64,000 nt of DNA from Marinobacter sp. SS21 (GCF_028369065.1 NZ_JAQNDA010000007.1:124001-188000); one strand, 5' to 3'. Shown: positions 37,553-49,220, numbered from the stretch's first letter. Notes: generated from the sequence alone by a model not told the origin. A program made the numbers and translations.

Positions 37553-38197
37553 ATGAGGCGCAAGGACCGGGAACTCAACATTTTTTCCATGTCGGCACTG
37601 GACCTGTTCGCCTCGGCTCTGGGCGCCTTCATCCTGATCACCCTGATCCTGCTGCCCTATTACCTCAAACAGGGCCCTCAGGCGGAGCCGGCTCCCATTG
37701 AGTGCCCGATCCCGGAACCCACCCCGGAGTGTCCGGTGTGCCCGGCACCGGCCCCGGTCCCCCAGTGCCCGCCACCGACCCCGACGGAAATCAAGATTGC
37801 CGACAACCTGTTGATCATGCAGATGTCATGGTCCCAGTCAGCGGACGTCGACATGCACGTCAAGACCCCGGATGGCGAGTACAACTACCAGCGGGTCAGC
37901 ATTCCCGGCGCGCCCGGGCGCTTCACCCTGGACAACCGCTCCGGTGGCAGCGCCGAGCGTCCGGCACTGGAAATCTGGATGGCCTACAACCCGACTCCCG
38001 GCACCTACGAGATCTGCTACAACCTGTACAGCACTGGCTCGGCCCGGCCACCGATACGGGTCGGCGGCCGCCTCGACAAGCCCCATGGGCCGGTGGTGCT
38101 GCCGGTTACGTCATTACGCCAGACCGGACGCGAGCAGTGCGTGTTGAAGTTTTCCATTGACGATGAATTCAACTACACCCAGCTATCGCCGAGATAG
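37553..38197 (+). CDS. ExbD/MotB-like membrane anchor with DUF2135-like domain
   Basis: A 214-residue protein with one N-terminal membrane helix, LDLFASALGAFILITLILL, preceded by NIFSMSA. The Asp at about residue 17 sits where ExbD/MotB-type proteins carry their proton-binding Asp. A Pro/Cys-rich linker (about 43–80, several CP pairs) leads to a periplasmic beta-domain (MSWSQSADVDMHVKTPDGEY to GTYEICYN) resembling DUF2135/YfaP. It lacks an OmpA peptidoglycan-binding domain. First gene of the ten-gene operon and the likely partner of the ExbB-like protein at 39424. Function in this operon is inferred. Confidence 0.7.
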   Translation: MRRKDRELNIFSMSALDLFASALGAFILITLILLPYYLKQGPQAEPAPIECPIPEPTPECPVCPAPAPVPQCPPPTPTEIKIADNLLIMQMSWSQSADVDMHVKTPDGEYNYQRVSIPGAPGRFTLDNRSGGSAERPALEIWMAYNPTPGTYEICYNLYSTGSARPPIRVGGRLDKPHGPVVLPVTSLRQTGREQCVLKFSIDDEFNYTQLSPR

Positions 38198-38247
38198 CCA
38201 GGTAAGGACCGCCAGGACTAAGTGAATAAGGGATGAGGAATAAAAGC

Positions 38248-39039
38248 ATGAGAGAAAGGCAATCCGGCCGCTACCGGGCGCTCGTGTTGGCCGCCTTCCT
38301 GACGGGCTCGGTCGCAAGCCTGGCGGAGGCGGACAGTGCGGCAACCGGGGCCATGGACAGCCCGGCCATCGACACCGAATCGCCTGCGCCCCAGCAGGAT
38401 TCCGCCCCTGCACCTGCTCTCGAAACCGATACGCCCGCGACCGAAAGCGGGAGCGGCGAGGCCACACCCTCGACGCCAGCAGCCGAGGCCCAGGACAACC
38501 CCGGCGCTGACGCCAGCCCCACCGAGCCCGCGTCTGGCGAGCCTGGCAGCGCCGATGCGGAGCCTGGGGCCACCATCCCTCCGGACAATCGGCCTGCTGC
38601 CGTCATCGGCATCGGTCTGCTGCTGGCGCTATTGGCGGGCCTGCTCTGGCGGCTGACCCGCAATCGCCAACGCCCGACGTTGGCCGAGGGCGCCTCGGAG
38701 ACGGCCCCGGCCAGCCAAGACGGCGTCGCGGGCTACCTTCACATTGCCGACGCCGGGCACCAGCGTACCTACACGCTGAGCCAGGGCACCACCAGCCTGG
38801 GCCGCAGTGGCAACAACGACATCGTGCTCAGTGACGACACCGTTTCCGCCAACCACCTGGTGATCAAGCTGGAACGCAACGGCGGGGTCCTGGTCTCCGA
38901 CCTCAACTCCAGCAATGGCACCCGGCTCAATGGCAAAGACGTGGTGCAGGCTGCCATGGTGCCGGGCGATACGCTGGAGCTGGGCAAGGTGATGATCCGG
39001 TTTGCCGTCAGCGCCACCCAGCCAACCTCATCAAGTTGA
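38248..39039 (+). CDS. Membrane-anchored FHA-domain protein
   Basis: 263 residues. An N-terminal hydrophobic segment (RALVLAAFLTGSVASLAEA) looks like a signal peptide. A low-complexity Pro/Ala/Ser/Thr/Glu region (about 30–110) follows, then a membrane helix (about 116–137, IGIGLLLALLAGLLW) and a C-terminal FHA domain (about 175–255) with the phosphothreonine-binding features LGRSGNNDIVLSD, SANHLVI and NSSNGTRLNG. The FHA domain would face the cytoplasm. ATG 38248 with AGGA upstream is preferred to ATG 38233. Predicted reader of threonine phosphorylation by the kinase encoded later in the operon. Confidence 0.85.
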   Translation: MRERQSGRYRALVLAAFLTGSVASLAEADSAATGAMDSPAIDTESPAPQQDSAPAPALETDTPATESGSGEATPSTPAAEAQDNPGADASPTEPASGEPGSADAEPGATIPPDNRPAAVIGIGLLLALLAGLLWRLTRNRQRPTLAEGASETAPASQDGVAGYLHIADAGHQRTYTLSQGTTSLGRSGNNDIVLSDDTVSANHLVIKLERNGGVLVSDLNSSNGTRLNGKDVVQAAMVPGDTLELGKVMIRFAVSATQPTSSS

Positions 39040-39058
39040 GTGATCACAGGAGCGCAAT

Positions 39059-39427
39059 ATGACCTCTTTTACGGTAGGCCGGGGCGTACAGGCCGATGTT
39101 CGGTTGAGTCACGATACCGTGTCGCGCCTGCATTTGAAGGTAACGCCCATCTCCGACAGCCAGTGCCTGGTGGAAGACCTGGGGTCGGCCAACGGCACCT
39201 GGGTGCTGCGGGATGGACAGCGATTCGCCATTGGCCATGAGCCGCTGGCCAACCACCTCCAGCTGACCCTGGGCGACTATCCGGTTACCCTGACCCAGCT
39301 ACTCAACCTGCACCAACAAGCCCAGGCCGGAGCTGAACAGCCCTCCGGCGCCGACCACCAGACCCGAGACCCGTTCAGTCGTTACGTCAGGACAGAAGAT
39401 GGACGCTACGTAAGGAAACCCAAATGA
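39059..39427 (+). CDS. Small FHA-domain protein
   Basis: A 122-residue soluble protein that begins almost directly with the FHA core: MTSFTVGRGVQADVRLSHD, SRLHLKV and GSANGTWVL. The Gly-Arg, Ser-Arg-x-His and Asn-Gly residues needed for phosphothreonine binding are all present. The charged tail ends in RYVRTEDGRYVRKPK. The start has CAGGAG upstream; the stop overlaps the ExbB-like start (ATGA), so the two are made together. Likely adaptor between phosphoproteins and the channel. Confidence 0.85.
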   Translation: MTSFTVGRGVQADVRLSHDTVSRLHLKVTPISDSQCLVEDLGSANGTWVLRDGQRFAIGHEPLANHLQLTLGDYPVTLTQLLNLHQQAQAGAEQPSGADHQTRDPFSRYVRTEDGRYVRKPK

Positions 39428-40269
39428 ACCTATCCAACGCCATGCTCATTCGGCTGATCGGCCTTGTTCTGGCGATTCTGTGGGTGCTGCTGCTGAGCTT
39501 TGTGCTGCCGCTGGATGCCACCACCGAGGGCGGCGCTCGCTTCTCCTGGCACGCCTTCCTGATTGCCACCGAGGACCCGATGTACCCGGTCAACATCCAG
39601 GTGATGATGTGGCTGGCGTTTTTTTACTGCCTTGCCGAGCTGGTGATCAAGTGGATCAACCTGTCGGAAGAGAACCTGCAACTGGAGCTCTTCGACCTCT
39701 ACCGCAATCCGGATCACGTGGTCATGCCGTCGGGCCAGGGCGAGGTGGCCATCCCGCTGGACCGCAACGAAGCGCTGAAACCGGAGCTGCTGGCCGCCAT
39801 CTACTACGCCAAGCGCAAGCAGGTGCCGGAAACCACCCTGATTGGCAGTTTCTTCAAGAAGATCAACCACCAGTTCCAGAGCACCAACGACGTGGGCGAT
39901 GTCTACAGCATCGTCAATTCGCTGATCGAGCTGAAGCTGCACGAAGTCGACCTGCGTTACACGGTGATCCGCTACCTGGCCTGGCTCATTCCTACCCTGG
40001 GCTTTATCGGCACCGTCATTGGTATTGCCGTTGCCCTGGGTCAGGCCGGGGCGATGGCCGCCGACGATCCACAACTGCTGCAGGAGGTGGTGCCACTGCT
40101 GGCCACCGCGTTCTACACCACCCTGCTGGCGCTGCTGCTGTCCGCCATCGTGATGATCGCCATCCAGCTGGTCCAGGCCAAGGACGAAGCCACCGTCAAC
40201 AACGCCGGTAGCCTGTGCCTCGAAGCCATCGTCACCAACCTGAAACCCCGGTCTTCCGGCATTCAATAA
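39424..40269 (+). CDS. MotA/TolQ/ExbB-family proton channel protein
   Basis: A 281-residue inner-membrane protein. Hydrophobic segments are visible at about 8–30, 55–75, 175–200 and 215–245. The last pair carries the family hallmark IPTLGFIGTVIGIAVALG and the following TAFYTTLLALLLSAIVMI. The cytoplasmic part between TM2 and TM3 (about 80–170) is charged. Such proteins form pentamers around an ExbD/MotB-type dimer and use proton flow to do mechanical work; the ExbD-like partner is gene one of this operon. It lacks the long cytoplasmic tail of ZorA. Confidence 0.85.
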   Translation: MNLSNAMLIRLIGLVLAILWVLLLSFVLPLDATTEGGARFSWHAFLIATEDPMYPVNIQVMMWLAFFYCLAELVIKWINLSEENLQLELFDLYRNPDHVVMPSGQGEVAIPLDRNEALKPELLAAIYYAKRKQVPETTLIGSFFKKINHQFQSTNDVGDVYSIVNSLIELKLHEVDLRYTVIRYLAWLIPTLGFIGTVIGIAVALGQAGAMAADDPQLLQEVVPLLATAFYTTLLALLLSAIVMIAIQLVQAKDEATVNNAGSLCLEAIVTNLKPRSSGIQ

Positions 40270-40294
40270 CCGTTCTGCAACGGGGAGATAGACC

Positions 40295-40885
40295 ATGAGC
40301 AGATTCGACAAATCCGGCGACGACACCACCCCCACCCGACTGATTCGTCGCAGTGGAGACAACGACAGCGCGGGCGAACAAGCCACCCGCAAGATCGACT
40401 ACCCCGCCGAGGCATCCATGACCGGGGCCAACACCGGCCGGGCCAGTGATGCCAGCTCCGAGCCGGTTCCGGGCAGCCCCAAGACCGTGCTGTTCCGGCC
40501 CTCACAACAGGACGCCGACGCGCAAGCCAGCGCCGACGCCGAACAACCGGTTGTCGCCTGGCTGGTGGTCACCGACGGCCCCGGACGCGGCCATGCCCTG
40601 GCCATTTCCTACGGCCTCAACCGAATTGGCCGCGCTCCGGATCAGGCCGTCAGTCTGCCGTTCGGCGATGACCAGATTTCCCGCAGCCATCACGCCGCCA
40701 TTGAATACGACCCAAAACTGCGGGCGTTTTACCTGAGCAAGGGCGAAAATCTGGTGTACCTCAACGGTGCAAGGGTTGGCAGCGGTAACGAACAGGCGCT
40801 CAACAGCGGCGACCTGATCGAACTGGGCAACACCAAACTTCGGTTCGTGGCGTTCTGCGGTCCGGATTTCGACTGGAACGACTGA
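40295..40885 (+). CDS. FHA-domain protein with threonine-rich N-terminal tail
   Basis: 196 residues. The first 80 or so are disordered and contain TPTRLIRR, ATRKIDYP and PKTVLFRP, in which Thr is followed at +3 by Ile or Phe. The FHA domain (about 85–190) has RIGRAPDQ, SRSHHAAI and YLNGARV. The arrangement recalls GarA/OdhI-type regulators, where a phosphorylated N-terminal Thr docks onto the protein's own FHA domain; that this happens here is inference. Soluble, no membrane segment. Confidence 0.85.
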   Translation: MSRFDKSGDDTTPTRLIRRSGDNDSAGEQATRKIDYPAEASMTGANTGRASDASSEPVPGSPKTVLFRPSQQDADAQASADAEQPVVAWLVVTDGPGRGHALAISYGLNRIGRAPDQAVSLPFGDDQISRSHHAAIEYDPKLRAFYLSKGENLVYLNGARVGSGNEQALNSGDLIELGNTKLRFVAFCGPDFDWND

Positions 40886-40898
40886 GCGGCAACCCATC

Positions 40899-41765
40899 AT
40901 GATCGCCCTATGGAGCGCCACCCAGATACAAGGCAGCCGGGCCTACCAGGAGGACCGCTACGCGGTGGTGGAGAACAACACCATCCAGTATCGGGGCCAG
41001 AGTTACCCGTTTGACCCCGGCCTGTTCCCAAGCCACTACTCGCTGTACGTGCTGGCCGATGGCATGGGTGGCATGGGCCATGGCGACGAGGCCGCCACCG
41101 CCGCGGTGGAGGTGTTTGTCGAGAACTTCATCAATCTCGCCCAGGCCTCGCCGGAGCCAGCCCAGCACCTGCGCCAATGCCTCGATCGCGCCAACCAGGC
41201 CATTGCCGACATGGTCGCCCGCGACCCGGACAAAGCCGGCATGGGCACCACCCTCATCGCCGTGCTGTGGGACAGTCAGAACCACACAGTGCGGTGGTTG
41301 TCGGTGGGCGATTCGTTGCTCAGTCTGCTGCGCGGCGACCGGTTACAGGCGTTGAACGAAAAGCACACCTTCCAACGCCTGGCCGACCGCTACGCCGAGC
41401 AGGGCGACCCGGCCAAGGCCAGGGAGCTGAGCGCCTTCGGCGCCGCCCTGAGCAGTGCGGTGGATGGCCGGGCCATCCCGGAAGTAGACCTGCCGGATCA
41501 GCCGCTGGCCATGGCCAGCGGCGACCTGATCATACTGGCGAGCGACGGCCTCGAAACTCTCAGTACCGAGCAGGTGCGCTCGACACTGACCGCCGTGACC
41601 GCCCAGTGGTCACAGGCCACCGACCTCGATGACGCAACCGCGCTGCTCATTGCCGGTCGCGAAGCCCTGCTGGAGCGGCTCAGAATGGCCCAAGCTCCCC
41701 ACCAGGATAATTGCACCGTGGTGCTGATCGGATGGCTGGCCCCGCCGCCGGCATCCTCGGCCTAA
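40899..41765 (+). CDS. PP2C-type Ser/Thr phosphatase, soluble
   Basis: 288 residues with the metal-binding motifs of bacterial PP2C/Stp phosphatases in order: GSRAYQEDR, LADGMGGMGHGD, GMGTTLIA, WLSVGDSLL, ILASDGLE and HQDNCTVVL. All core aspartates are present, so it should be active. The N-terminal part has an insert (VVENNTIQYRGQSYPFDPG) between the first two motifs. It starts 13 bases after the previous stop. Likely reverses the kinase of the same operon, on FHA partners or the kinase itself. Confidence 0.92.
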   Translation: MIALWSATQIQGSRAYQEDRYAVVENNTIQYRGQSYPFDPGLFPSHYSLYVLADGMGGMGHGDEAATAAVEVFVENFINLAQASPEPAQHLRQCLDRANQAIADMVARDPDKAGMGTTLIAVLWDSQNHTVRWLSVGDSLLSLLRGDRLQALNEKHTFQRLADRYAEQGDPAKARELSAFGAALSSAVDGRAIPEVDLPDQPLAMASGDLIILASDGLETLSTEQVRSTLTAVTAQWSQATDLDDATALLIAGREALLERLRMAQAPHQDNCTVVLIGWLAPPPASSA

Positions 41766-41792
41766 CCCGCAGTCGCACAGGAGTCCAACGAC

Positions 41793-42487
41793 ATGCGAAA
41801 GGGAATACTTGCCGTACTCATCCTCGTGCTGGTGGCAGCCGTGTATTGGCAACAGTCATCCGACCAGCCCGACGATGGCGGTGCCGCCACCGCCACTGAC
41901 AGCGGCAAGCCGGCGGAGCCGCCGGTGGTTCAGGACACCAAGCCGGTGACCACGACACCGCAAGGGCAGCTGCCACCGCTACGGGACATCCCCATCGATG
42001 GCCAACCCGAAGTGGCGAACCCGCAGCAGGCCCAGGATCTGGTGGATCAGCAGGCGCTGAATCTGGGCCCCGACGCCAGCCTGCGGGTCAGCACCAGCAC
42101 CGCCGATGACTACGGCACGACCTACTACCAGCTTGAACAGACCTACAAGGGCATTCCGGTGTTCGGCGCCCAGGCGTTACTGGAAGTGACCCATGGCCGG
42201 GCCGAGCGGCTTAACGGAGCCTGGCAGGAAGCACTTGAACTCGACATCGAGCCCCGCTACCCCGCTGCCGAGGCCCTGCGACTGGCCCTGGATCAACGCG
42301 GGGTACCCGCCGAGCGCACGGTGACAACACTGACCGAGCCGTCACTGGTGGTCTTTGTCACCGATCAGGGCCCCAGCCTGTGCTGGCGTATGACCGCCAC
42401 CCTCAGCCATCCCCAGTCGATGCCGGAACGCTACCTGGTGGACGCCCATACCCCGACCATCTACCACCAGGAACCGGTCCTGCAACG

Positions 42488-42491
<4 letters not shown>
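41793..42491 (+). CDS. Stand-alone thermolysin-type propeptide (FTP + PepSY) protein
   Basis: 232 residues. A signal anchor (ILAVLILVLVAAVYW) is followed by a Pro/Thr-rich linker and then two modules normally found as the propeptide of M4 proteases: an FTP domain (TTYYQLEQTYKGIPVFGAQ, then LLEVTHGRAERLNGAW) and a PepSY-like domain (AEALRLALDQRGV to CWRMTATLSHP and YLVDAHT). No catalytic domain follows; instead the stop overlaps the start of a gene for exactly such a catalytic domain. Propeptide and protease are thus separate chains, suggesting a trans-acting chaperone or inhibitor. Confidence 0.8.
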
Positions 42492-44307
<1,816 letters not shown>

Positions 44308-44311
<4 letters not shown>

Positions 44312-45237
44312 CCCGGCCATCCGCAAGCCCGCCCCAACCGTCGCAGGCGGAAGTCCCAGGCGGTGCCGTGGCACAGATCCTGGGCCAGCGCCGGCAGCAG
44401 GAAGATTCCCTGCGCCTGACCGGGTTCACCAGCGGCGGCAGTCGCGGACTGCTGGCGCTGGTGTGTGACGGCATGGGCGGCCACCCCGGAGGCGATCGGG
44501 CCAGCGGGCTGGTGGCCGATCAGTTTATCGAGCATTTCCTAAACGCCAGCGGCACCATGCCCGAGCGTCTGCGCCGGGCCCTGACCGGAGCCCACGAGGC
44601 GCTGCAGCAGGCGGCCAGCGCCAACCCGGCGCTGGAGGACATGGGCACCACCTTGGTGGCGGCCTGCGTGGTGGGCGCGGAGCTGTACTGGCTCAGTGTC
44701 GGGGATTCGTTGCTGTGGCTGCTGCGACAGGGTCAGCTGCAACGGCTCAATGAAGACCACTCCATGGCACCGGTGTTCGAGCGTCTGGTGGCGATGGGGG
44801 AAATGTCCGCCACCGCAGCCGAGCAGGACGGCCAGCGCCATGCCCTGCGCTCCGTCGTGACCCGCCAGCCCATCCACCGAGTGGACGGGCCGGAGCAGCC
44901 ATTGCGGTTGCAGCCTGGCGACGCCGTGCTGGTCGCCAGCGACGGCCTCGGCGATCTGGCCGCAGAGGACATCATCGCGGCGCTGGCGCCCTCCGCCGGC
45001 AACACCGAGCAGCGCCTGCAATCCTTGTTCGAGCGCCTGCAGCAGCGCCAGGACCCGCAGCAGGACAATGCCAGCGCGGTGTTGCTGGAGATACCGCCAC
45101 ACACCGACAGCGCCCTGGCGACCGGTGGCGGCATAACTCCGCGGAGCCCCTCGCGCTGGCTGCACCCGATCGGATGCATCCTCGTGGCGTTGATCCTGTT
45201 TTTGATTGTGACCGAAGTGGTGGGAGACCTGCAGTGA
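44308..45237 (+). CDS. PP2C-type phosphatase with C-terminal membrane anchor
   Basis: 309 residues with the PP2C motifs GQRRQQEDSLR, LVCDGMGGHPGGD, DMGTTLVA, WLSVGDSLLWLL, LVASDGLGD and QQDNASAVLLE. A C-terminal hydrophobic helix (HPIGCILVALILFLIV) tethers it to the inner membrane with the catalytic domain in the cytoplasm. It is not a close copy of the soluble PP2C in the same operon. ATG 44308 overlaps the protease stop, and its own stop overlaps the kinase GTG (GTGA), coupling protease–FHA, phosphatase and kinase. Confidence 0.92.
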
Positions 45238-47195
45238 CACAACCTTTGACTCTGGCGCTGGGTAACGGCACCCGCATTGCCGAATACCGGATCGAGCGCC
45301 TGCTCGGCGAAGGCGGCTTTGGCCTGACCTACCTCGCGCTGGACGAGAATCTGCACAAGCTGGTGGCGATCAAGGAATACCTGCCGGTGGATATTGCCAT
45401 GCGAGGGTGTAACGCCCAGGTTATCCCCCGCACCGAGTCCACCCGGAACGACTTCAACTGGGGACTGGAGGCCTTCATCAACGAGGCCCGCACCCTCGCC
45501 AAGTTCCATAACCCCTACATCGTCCAGGTGTTCCGCTACTTCGAGGCCAACGGCACTGCCTACATCGTGATGGAGTATGTCGAAGGCCGCACCCTGCGCG
45601 AGACCGTGCAGGCGCTGGGACAGCTGCGCCAGGACGAAATCATGGCGATTCTGCTGCCGGTACTGGATGGCCTGATGGACGTGCACGGTGCCGGCATCCT
45701 GCACCGGGACATCAAACCCGAAAACATCCTGATCCGGGATAACGGCAACCCGGTGCTGATCGATTTCGGCGCCGCCCGCCAGGCCCTGGGGGGCAAGAGC
45801 CGCCCCATCACCGCCATCATCACGCCCGGCTACGTGCCCATTGAGCAGTACAGTACCCGGGGCAATGTCGGCCCCTGGTCCGATATCTACTCGCTGGCGG
45901 CGGTTGCCTATTTCTGTCTGACCCGGAAAAGACCGGAGGACGCCTCCGACCGGGTCATCCACGACGATCTGCTGCCAGCGCGGGAGGTCGCCAGCGCCCA
46001 AGCCTTGCCAGCCTTCCTCGAGGCCATTGATCATGGCCTGGCGGTGTCGCCCCAGGACCGCCCGCAAACCCTCGAGAGTTGGGTCCGGGCCTTACGCGGC
46101 GACACCGAGCCCGCCATGCCACCGACGCCGGCCGACGCCGCCACGGTCCGGGTTCCGCCGACGCCCAAGCCGGAGCCCGAGCCGACGCCTTCGCCAGCCG
46201 CCAGCGTGCCTCCCGCTGCGGCGGCGGTGGAGCGCTCGTCACACCGCCGAACCCTGGTGATCCTGTTGGCGCTGCTGCTGATCGCGCTCTCGGGGCTGGT
46301 GGCGCAACGCTGGCTGGCGACCTGGGAGCCGACCGACGACGCCAGCACCGGGCAAGGTGCCACCGGCGGCGACGCAACCGACGTCAGCGACAGGCCCGGT
46401 GAAAGCAACCACCCCGGCGACACCGAGGTGGCCGCTGCCGAACCAGCGGAGCCAGAACCTGAACCTGAACCTGAGCCCGCAACCACCTTTGCCCTCACCA
46501 TCCACACCGATCCGGAGCAGGCGCGGATCATTTTGCTGGCTGACCCCCGCCGTTATAGTCCGGGTATGGAGCTGGAAGCCGGCCGTTACCGCTTCCGCAT
46601 CAGCCTGCCGGGCTACCGCACGGTAGAGATCACGGTGGAGTCCGGTGGCGACGATGTGGTCAAACGGGTCAACCTGGAACACGACATTACCGCCGAGGAG
46701 CAGGCGCTGTTCGACCGCGCCAAGAGCTCCCAAGCGGTGGCCGACCTGGAGGCCTATCTGGCCAGCTACCCCCTGGGCAGTTACGCCGAACGGGTACGGG
46801 ACTGGCTGGAGGCGGCGCGGGAGCGGGAGCAGCAGGTGGCCGAGGAACAGGCCCAGCAACGCCCCAAACTGGCGCTGAGGGCCTTCCGGGCGTGCGAGAC
46901 GATGCCCTGGAAAGCCTCGGTACGGAACGGGCGGGCGGTGTTCAGCCTCCCCCAGGCCAGCCGCGGTGACGTGGGCATCAGGGTAGGCGGGAACACGGTG
47001 CGGTCGAGCCAGATCGCCGCCATCGACCAATCATCGCCGCTCTACGAGCTCTGCCGCAGTCCCAGTTGCTACGAGGTCACCGCGCCTTTCGGCCTGGCGG
47101 ACTTCAGCATCAGCCGGGGCAGACAGGAAAGCACCGGTGAGGCCTGCTTCTATTACCCCGATGAGCGCAGCCACGACTATACGATTGAGTTTTAG
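45234..47195 (+). CDS. Hanks-type Ser/Thr kinase with TM helix and PEGA domain
   Basis: 653 residues. The N-terminal kinase domain has the glycine loop LGEGGFGLTY, Lys47 in VAIKEY, HRDIKPENIL (Asp159) and DFG (Asp177) with an activation segment ending PGYVPIEQY, so it should be active. A Pro-rich linker, a membrane helix (about 341–361), an acidic linker with (Glu-Pro) repeats and a PEGA domain (about 417–485, FALTIHTDPEQARIILLAD) follow, then a helical stretch and a unique C-terminal beta-domain with several Cys. The extracytoplasmic half may sense envelope or peptidoglycan state. The start is GTG, overlapping the phosphatase stop. Last gene of the operon. Confidence 0.92.
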   Translation: MTQPLTLALGNGTRIAEYRIERLLGEGGFGLTYLALDENLHKLVAIKEYLPVDIAMRGCNAQVIPRTESTRNDFNWGLEAFINEARTLAKFHNPYIVQVFRYFEANGTAYIVMEYVEGRTLRETVQALGQLRQDEIMAILLPVLDGLMDVHGAGILHRDIKPENILIRDNGNPVLIDFGAARQALGGKSRPITAIITPGYVPIEQYSTRGNVGPWSDIYSLAAVAYFCLTRKRPEDASDRVIHDDLLPAREVASAQALPAFLEAIDHGLAVSPQDRPQTLESWVRALRGDTEPAMPPTPADAATVRVPPTPKPEPEPTPSPAASVPPAAAAVERSSHRRTLVILLALLLIALSGLVAQRWLATWEPTDDASTGQGATGGDATDVSDRPGESNHPGDTEVAAAEPAEPEPEPEPEPATTFALTIHTDPEQARIILLADPRRYSPGMELEAGRYRFRISLPGYRTVEITVESGGDDVVKRVNLEHDITAEEQALFDRAKSSQAVADLEAYLASYPLGSYAERVRDWLEAAREREQQVAEEQAQQRPKLALRAFRACETMPWKASVRNGRAVFSLPQASRGDVGIRVGGNTVRSSQIAAIDQSSPLYELCRSPSCYEVTAPFGLADFSISRGRQESTGEACFYYPDERSHDYTIEF

Positions 47196-47257
47196 ATGCG
47201 ACGTTATGCAGAGGCACCACAATAGCCGGACAGGCGTGGCGTTGCGGTCGCGGAAGG

Positions 47258-47284
47258 AAAAAAACGGCCCCGGGACAGGGCCGA
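47258..47284 (-). terminator. Terminator downstream of the aldehyde dehydrogenase gene
   Basis: Minus-strand stem CGGCCC...GGGCCG followed by seven T. It lies about 175 bases beyond the exaC-like stop, in the gap where the kinase operon and exaC converge. Confidence 0.8.
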
Positions 47285-47458
47285 AGAGATGGCAGGAAGA
47301 CCCATTGATCCCCGCAGCGAAGGAGTCGCCGCGGGGCCCGACCAGACGCCGGGCACACAGTGCACATCCCTGTGCCGGCTCGTCACCGGGCTGACTCCGC
47401 GACAGCCCGGACACAACAACACCCCCGAAGCGGTGTTCAATAACTAGGGGTTCAACAC

Positions 47459-48976
47459 TCAGAAGAAGCCCAGCGGGTTGGTGTCGTAGCTGACCAGCAG
47501 GTTCTTGGTCTGCTGGTAGTGCTCCAACGCCATCTTGTGGGTTTCACGGCCAACGCCGGACTTCTTGTAGCCGCCGAAGGCGGCGTGGGCGGGATAGGCG
47601 TGGTAGCAGTTCATCCACACCCGGCCAGCCTGAATGTTGCGGCCCATGCGGTACGCCAGGTTGGTATCCCGGGTCCAGACACCGGCACCGAGACCGAACT
47701 CGGTATCGTTGGCGATGGCCAGGGCTTCTTCCTCGGTCTTGAAGGTGGTGACACCCACCACCGGGCCGAAGATTTCCTCCTGGAACACCCGCATCTTGTT
47801 GTCACCCTTGAACAGGGTCGGCTGGATGTAGAAGCCGTCGCTGAAGCCTTCCAGCTGTTCACGGTCACCGCCGGTCAGCAGCTGAGCGCCTTCCTGCTTG
47901 CCGATTTCCAGGTAGGACATGATCTTCTCGAACTGTTCCTTGCTGGCCTGGGCGCCAACCTGTACCTCGGTGTCCAGCGGGTTGCCGCGTTTGATGGCCT
48001 TGGTGCGTTCGATGACCTTGGCCATGAACTCGTCGTAGATGTCCTCATGCACCAGGGCACGGGACGGACAGGTGCAGACCTCGCCCTGGTTGAAGAACGC
48101 CAGCACCACCCCTTCCACGGCCTTGTCGATGAACTCCGGCTCGGCGTTCATGATGTCGGAGAAGTAGATGTTCGGCGACTTGCCGCCCAGCTCAACGGTG
48201 GACGGGATGATGTTCTCCGCCGCGCACTTGAGGATGTGGGAGCCGACCGGGGTAGACCCGGTGAAGGCAATCTTGGCGATGCGCTTGCTGGTGGCCAGGG
48301 CCTGCCCGGCCTCGATGCCATAGCCGTTGACCACGTTGATCACGCCCGCCGGCAGCAGGTCGCCAATGACCTCCATCAGCACCAGGATACTGGCTGGGGT
48401 CTGCTCGGCCGGCTTCAGCACGGTGCAGTTACCGGCTGCCAGGCAAGGCGCCAGTTTCCAGGCGGCCATCAGCAGCGGGAAGTTCCAGGGAATGATCTGG
48501 CCCACCACCCCCAGCGGCTCGTGGAAATGGTAGGCCACGGTGTTGTGGTCGATTTCACCCATGTGGCCTTCCTGGGCACGGATACAGCCGGCAAAGTAGC
48601 GGAAGTGATCCGCCGCCAGCGGGATATCGGCATTGAGGGTCTCACGTACCGCCTTGCCGTTGTCCCAGGTCTCGGCCACCGCCAGCTTTTCCAGGTTGGC
48701 TTCGATGCGATCGGCAATCTTCAGCAGGATGTTGGAACGCTCGGTCACCGAGGTCTGGCCCCAGCTCGGTGCCACCTTGTGGGCCGCATCCAGCGCCAGC
48801 TCGATGTCTTCGGCGCTGGAACGGGGGATTTCGCAGATCACCTCGCCATTGACCGGGGTGATGTTCTCGAAGTACTGGCCCTTGACCGGGGCGACCCATT
48901 CGCCACCAATGAAATTGTCATAACGGGATTTGAAGGAGACGACGGACCCTTCCTGTCCGGGTTGTGCGTAGATCAT
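47459..48976 (-). CDS. exaC: NAD-dependent aldehyde dehydrogenase, ExaC/AcoD-like
   Basis: Oxidises acetaldehyde (and other aldehydes) formed by the quinoprotein alcohol dehydrogenase. The 505 residues have the length and sequence style of Exa[15 protein letters not shown], the NAD-site [10 protein letters not shown], the general-base Glu in VELGGKSPN and the catalytic Cys in [12 protein letters not shown], plus EEIFGPVV. Start ATG 48976 ([15 protein letters not shown]) has GAGGG upstream; an in-frame extension to 49180 crosses the exaA terminator. It follows exaA on the same strand. Confidence 0.95.
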   Translation of the reverse strand: MIYAQPGQEGSVVSFKSRYDNFIGGEWVAPVKGQYFENITPVNGEVICEIPRSSAEDIELALDAAHKVAPSWGQTSVTERSNILLKIADRIEANLEKLAVAETWDNGKAVRETLNADIPLAADHFRYFAGCIRAQEGHMGEIDHNTVAYHFHEPLGVVGQIIPWNFPLLMAAWKLAPCLAAGNCTVLKPAEQTPASILVLMEVIGDLLPAGVINVVNGYGIEAGQALATSKRIAKIAFTGSTPVGSHILKCAAENIIPSTVELGGKSPNIYFSDIMNAEPEFIDKAVEGVVLAFFNQGEVCTCPSRALVHEDIYDEFMAKVIERTKAIKRGNPLDTEVQVGAQASKEQFEKIMSYLEIGKQEGAQLLTGGDREQLEGFSDGFYIQPTLFKGDNKMRVFQEEIFGPVVGVTTFKTEEEALAIANDTEFGLGAGVWTRDTNLAYRMGRNIQAGRVWMNCYHAYPAHAAFGGYKKSGVGRETHKMALEHYQQTKNLLVSYDTNPLGFF

Positions 48977-49149
48977 GAGATCACCCTCTTGTTGTGGTAT
49001 TCGTATGGCCTCGGGGAACCGCTGATTGACGCCCCGGGCCTTAACGCTTTCAGGTTCACTGTAGACCCCACCACCGGGAGCGCCAATGGGTCCTTGGGTG
49101 GTGAAACATCCTCCCTTGGTCGTACACGGCCAAGGTTGGTCAGGCCAAC

Positions 49150-49173
49150 GAAACAGGGCCGCAAACGCGGCCC
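49150..49173 (-). terminator. Terminator or attenuator after the alcohol dehydrogenase gene
   Basis: GGGCCGC-GTTT-GCGGCCC stem with a short T-rich tail on the minus strand, about 50 bases after the exaA stop and before exaC. Confidence 0.65.
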
Positions 49174-49220
49174 CGATCACTCTGCTTACATCAGCGAACG
49201 CTGTGCCGACTTAGCCAGCA

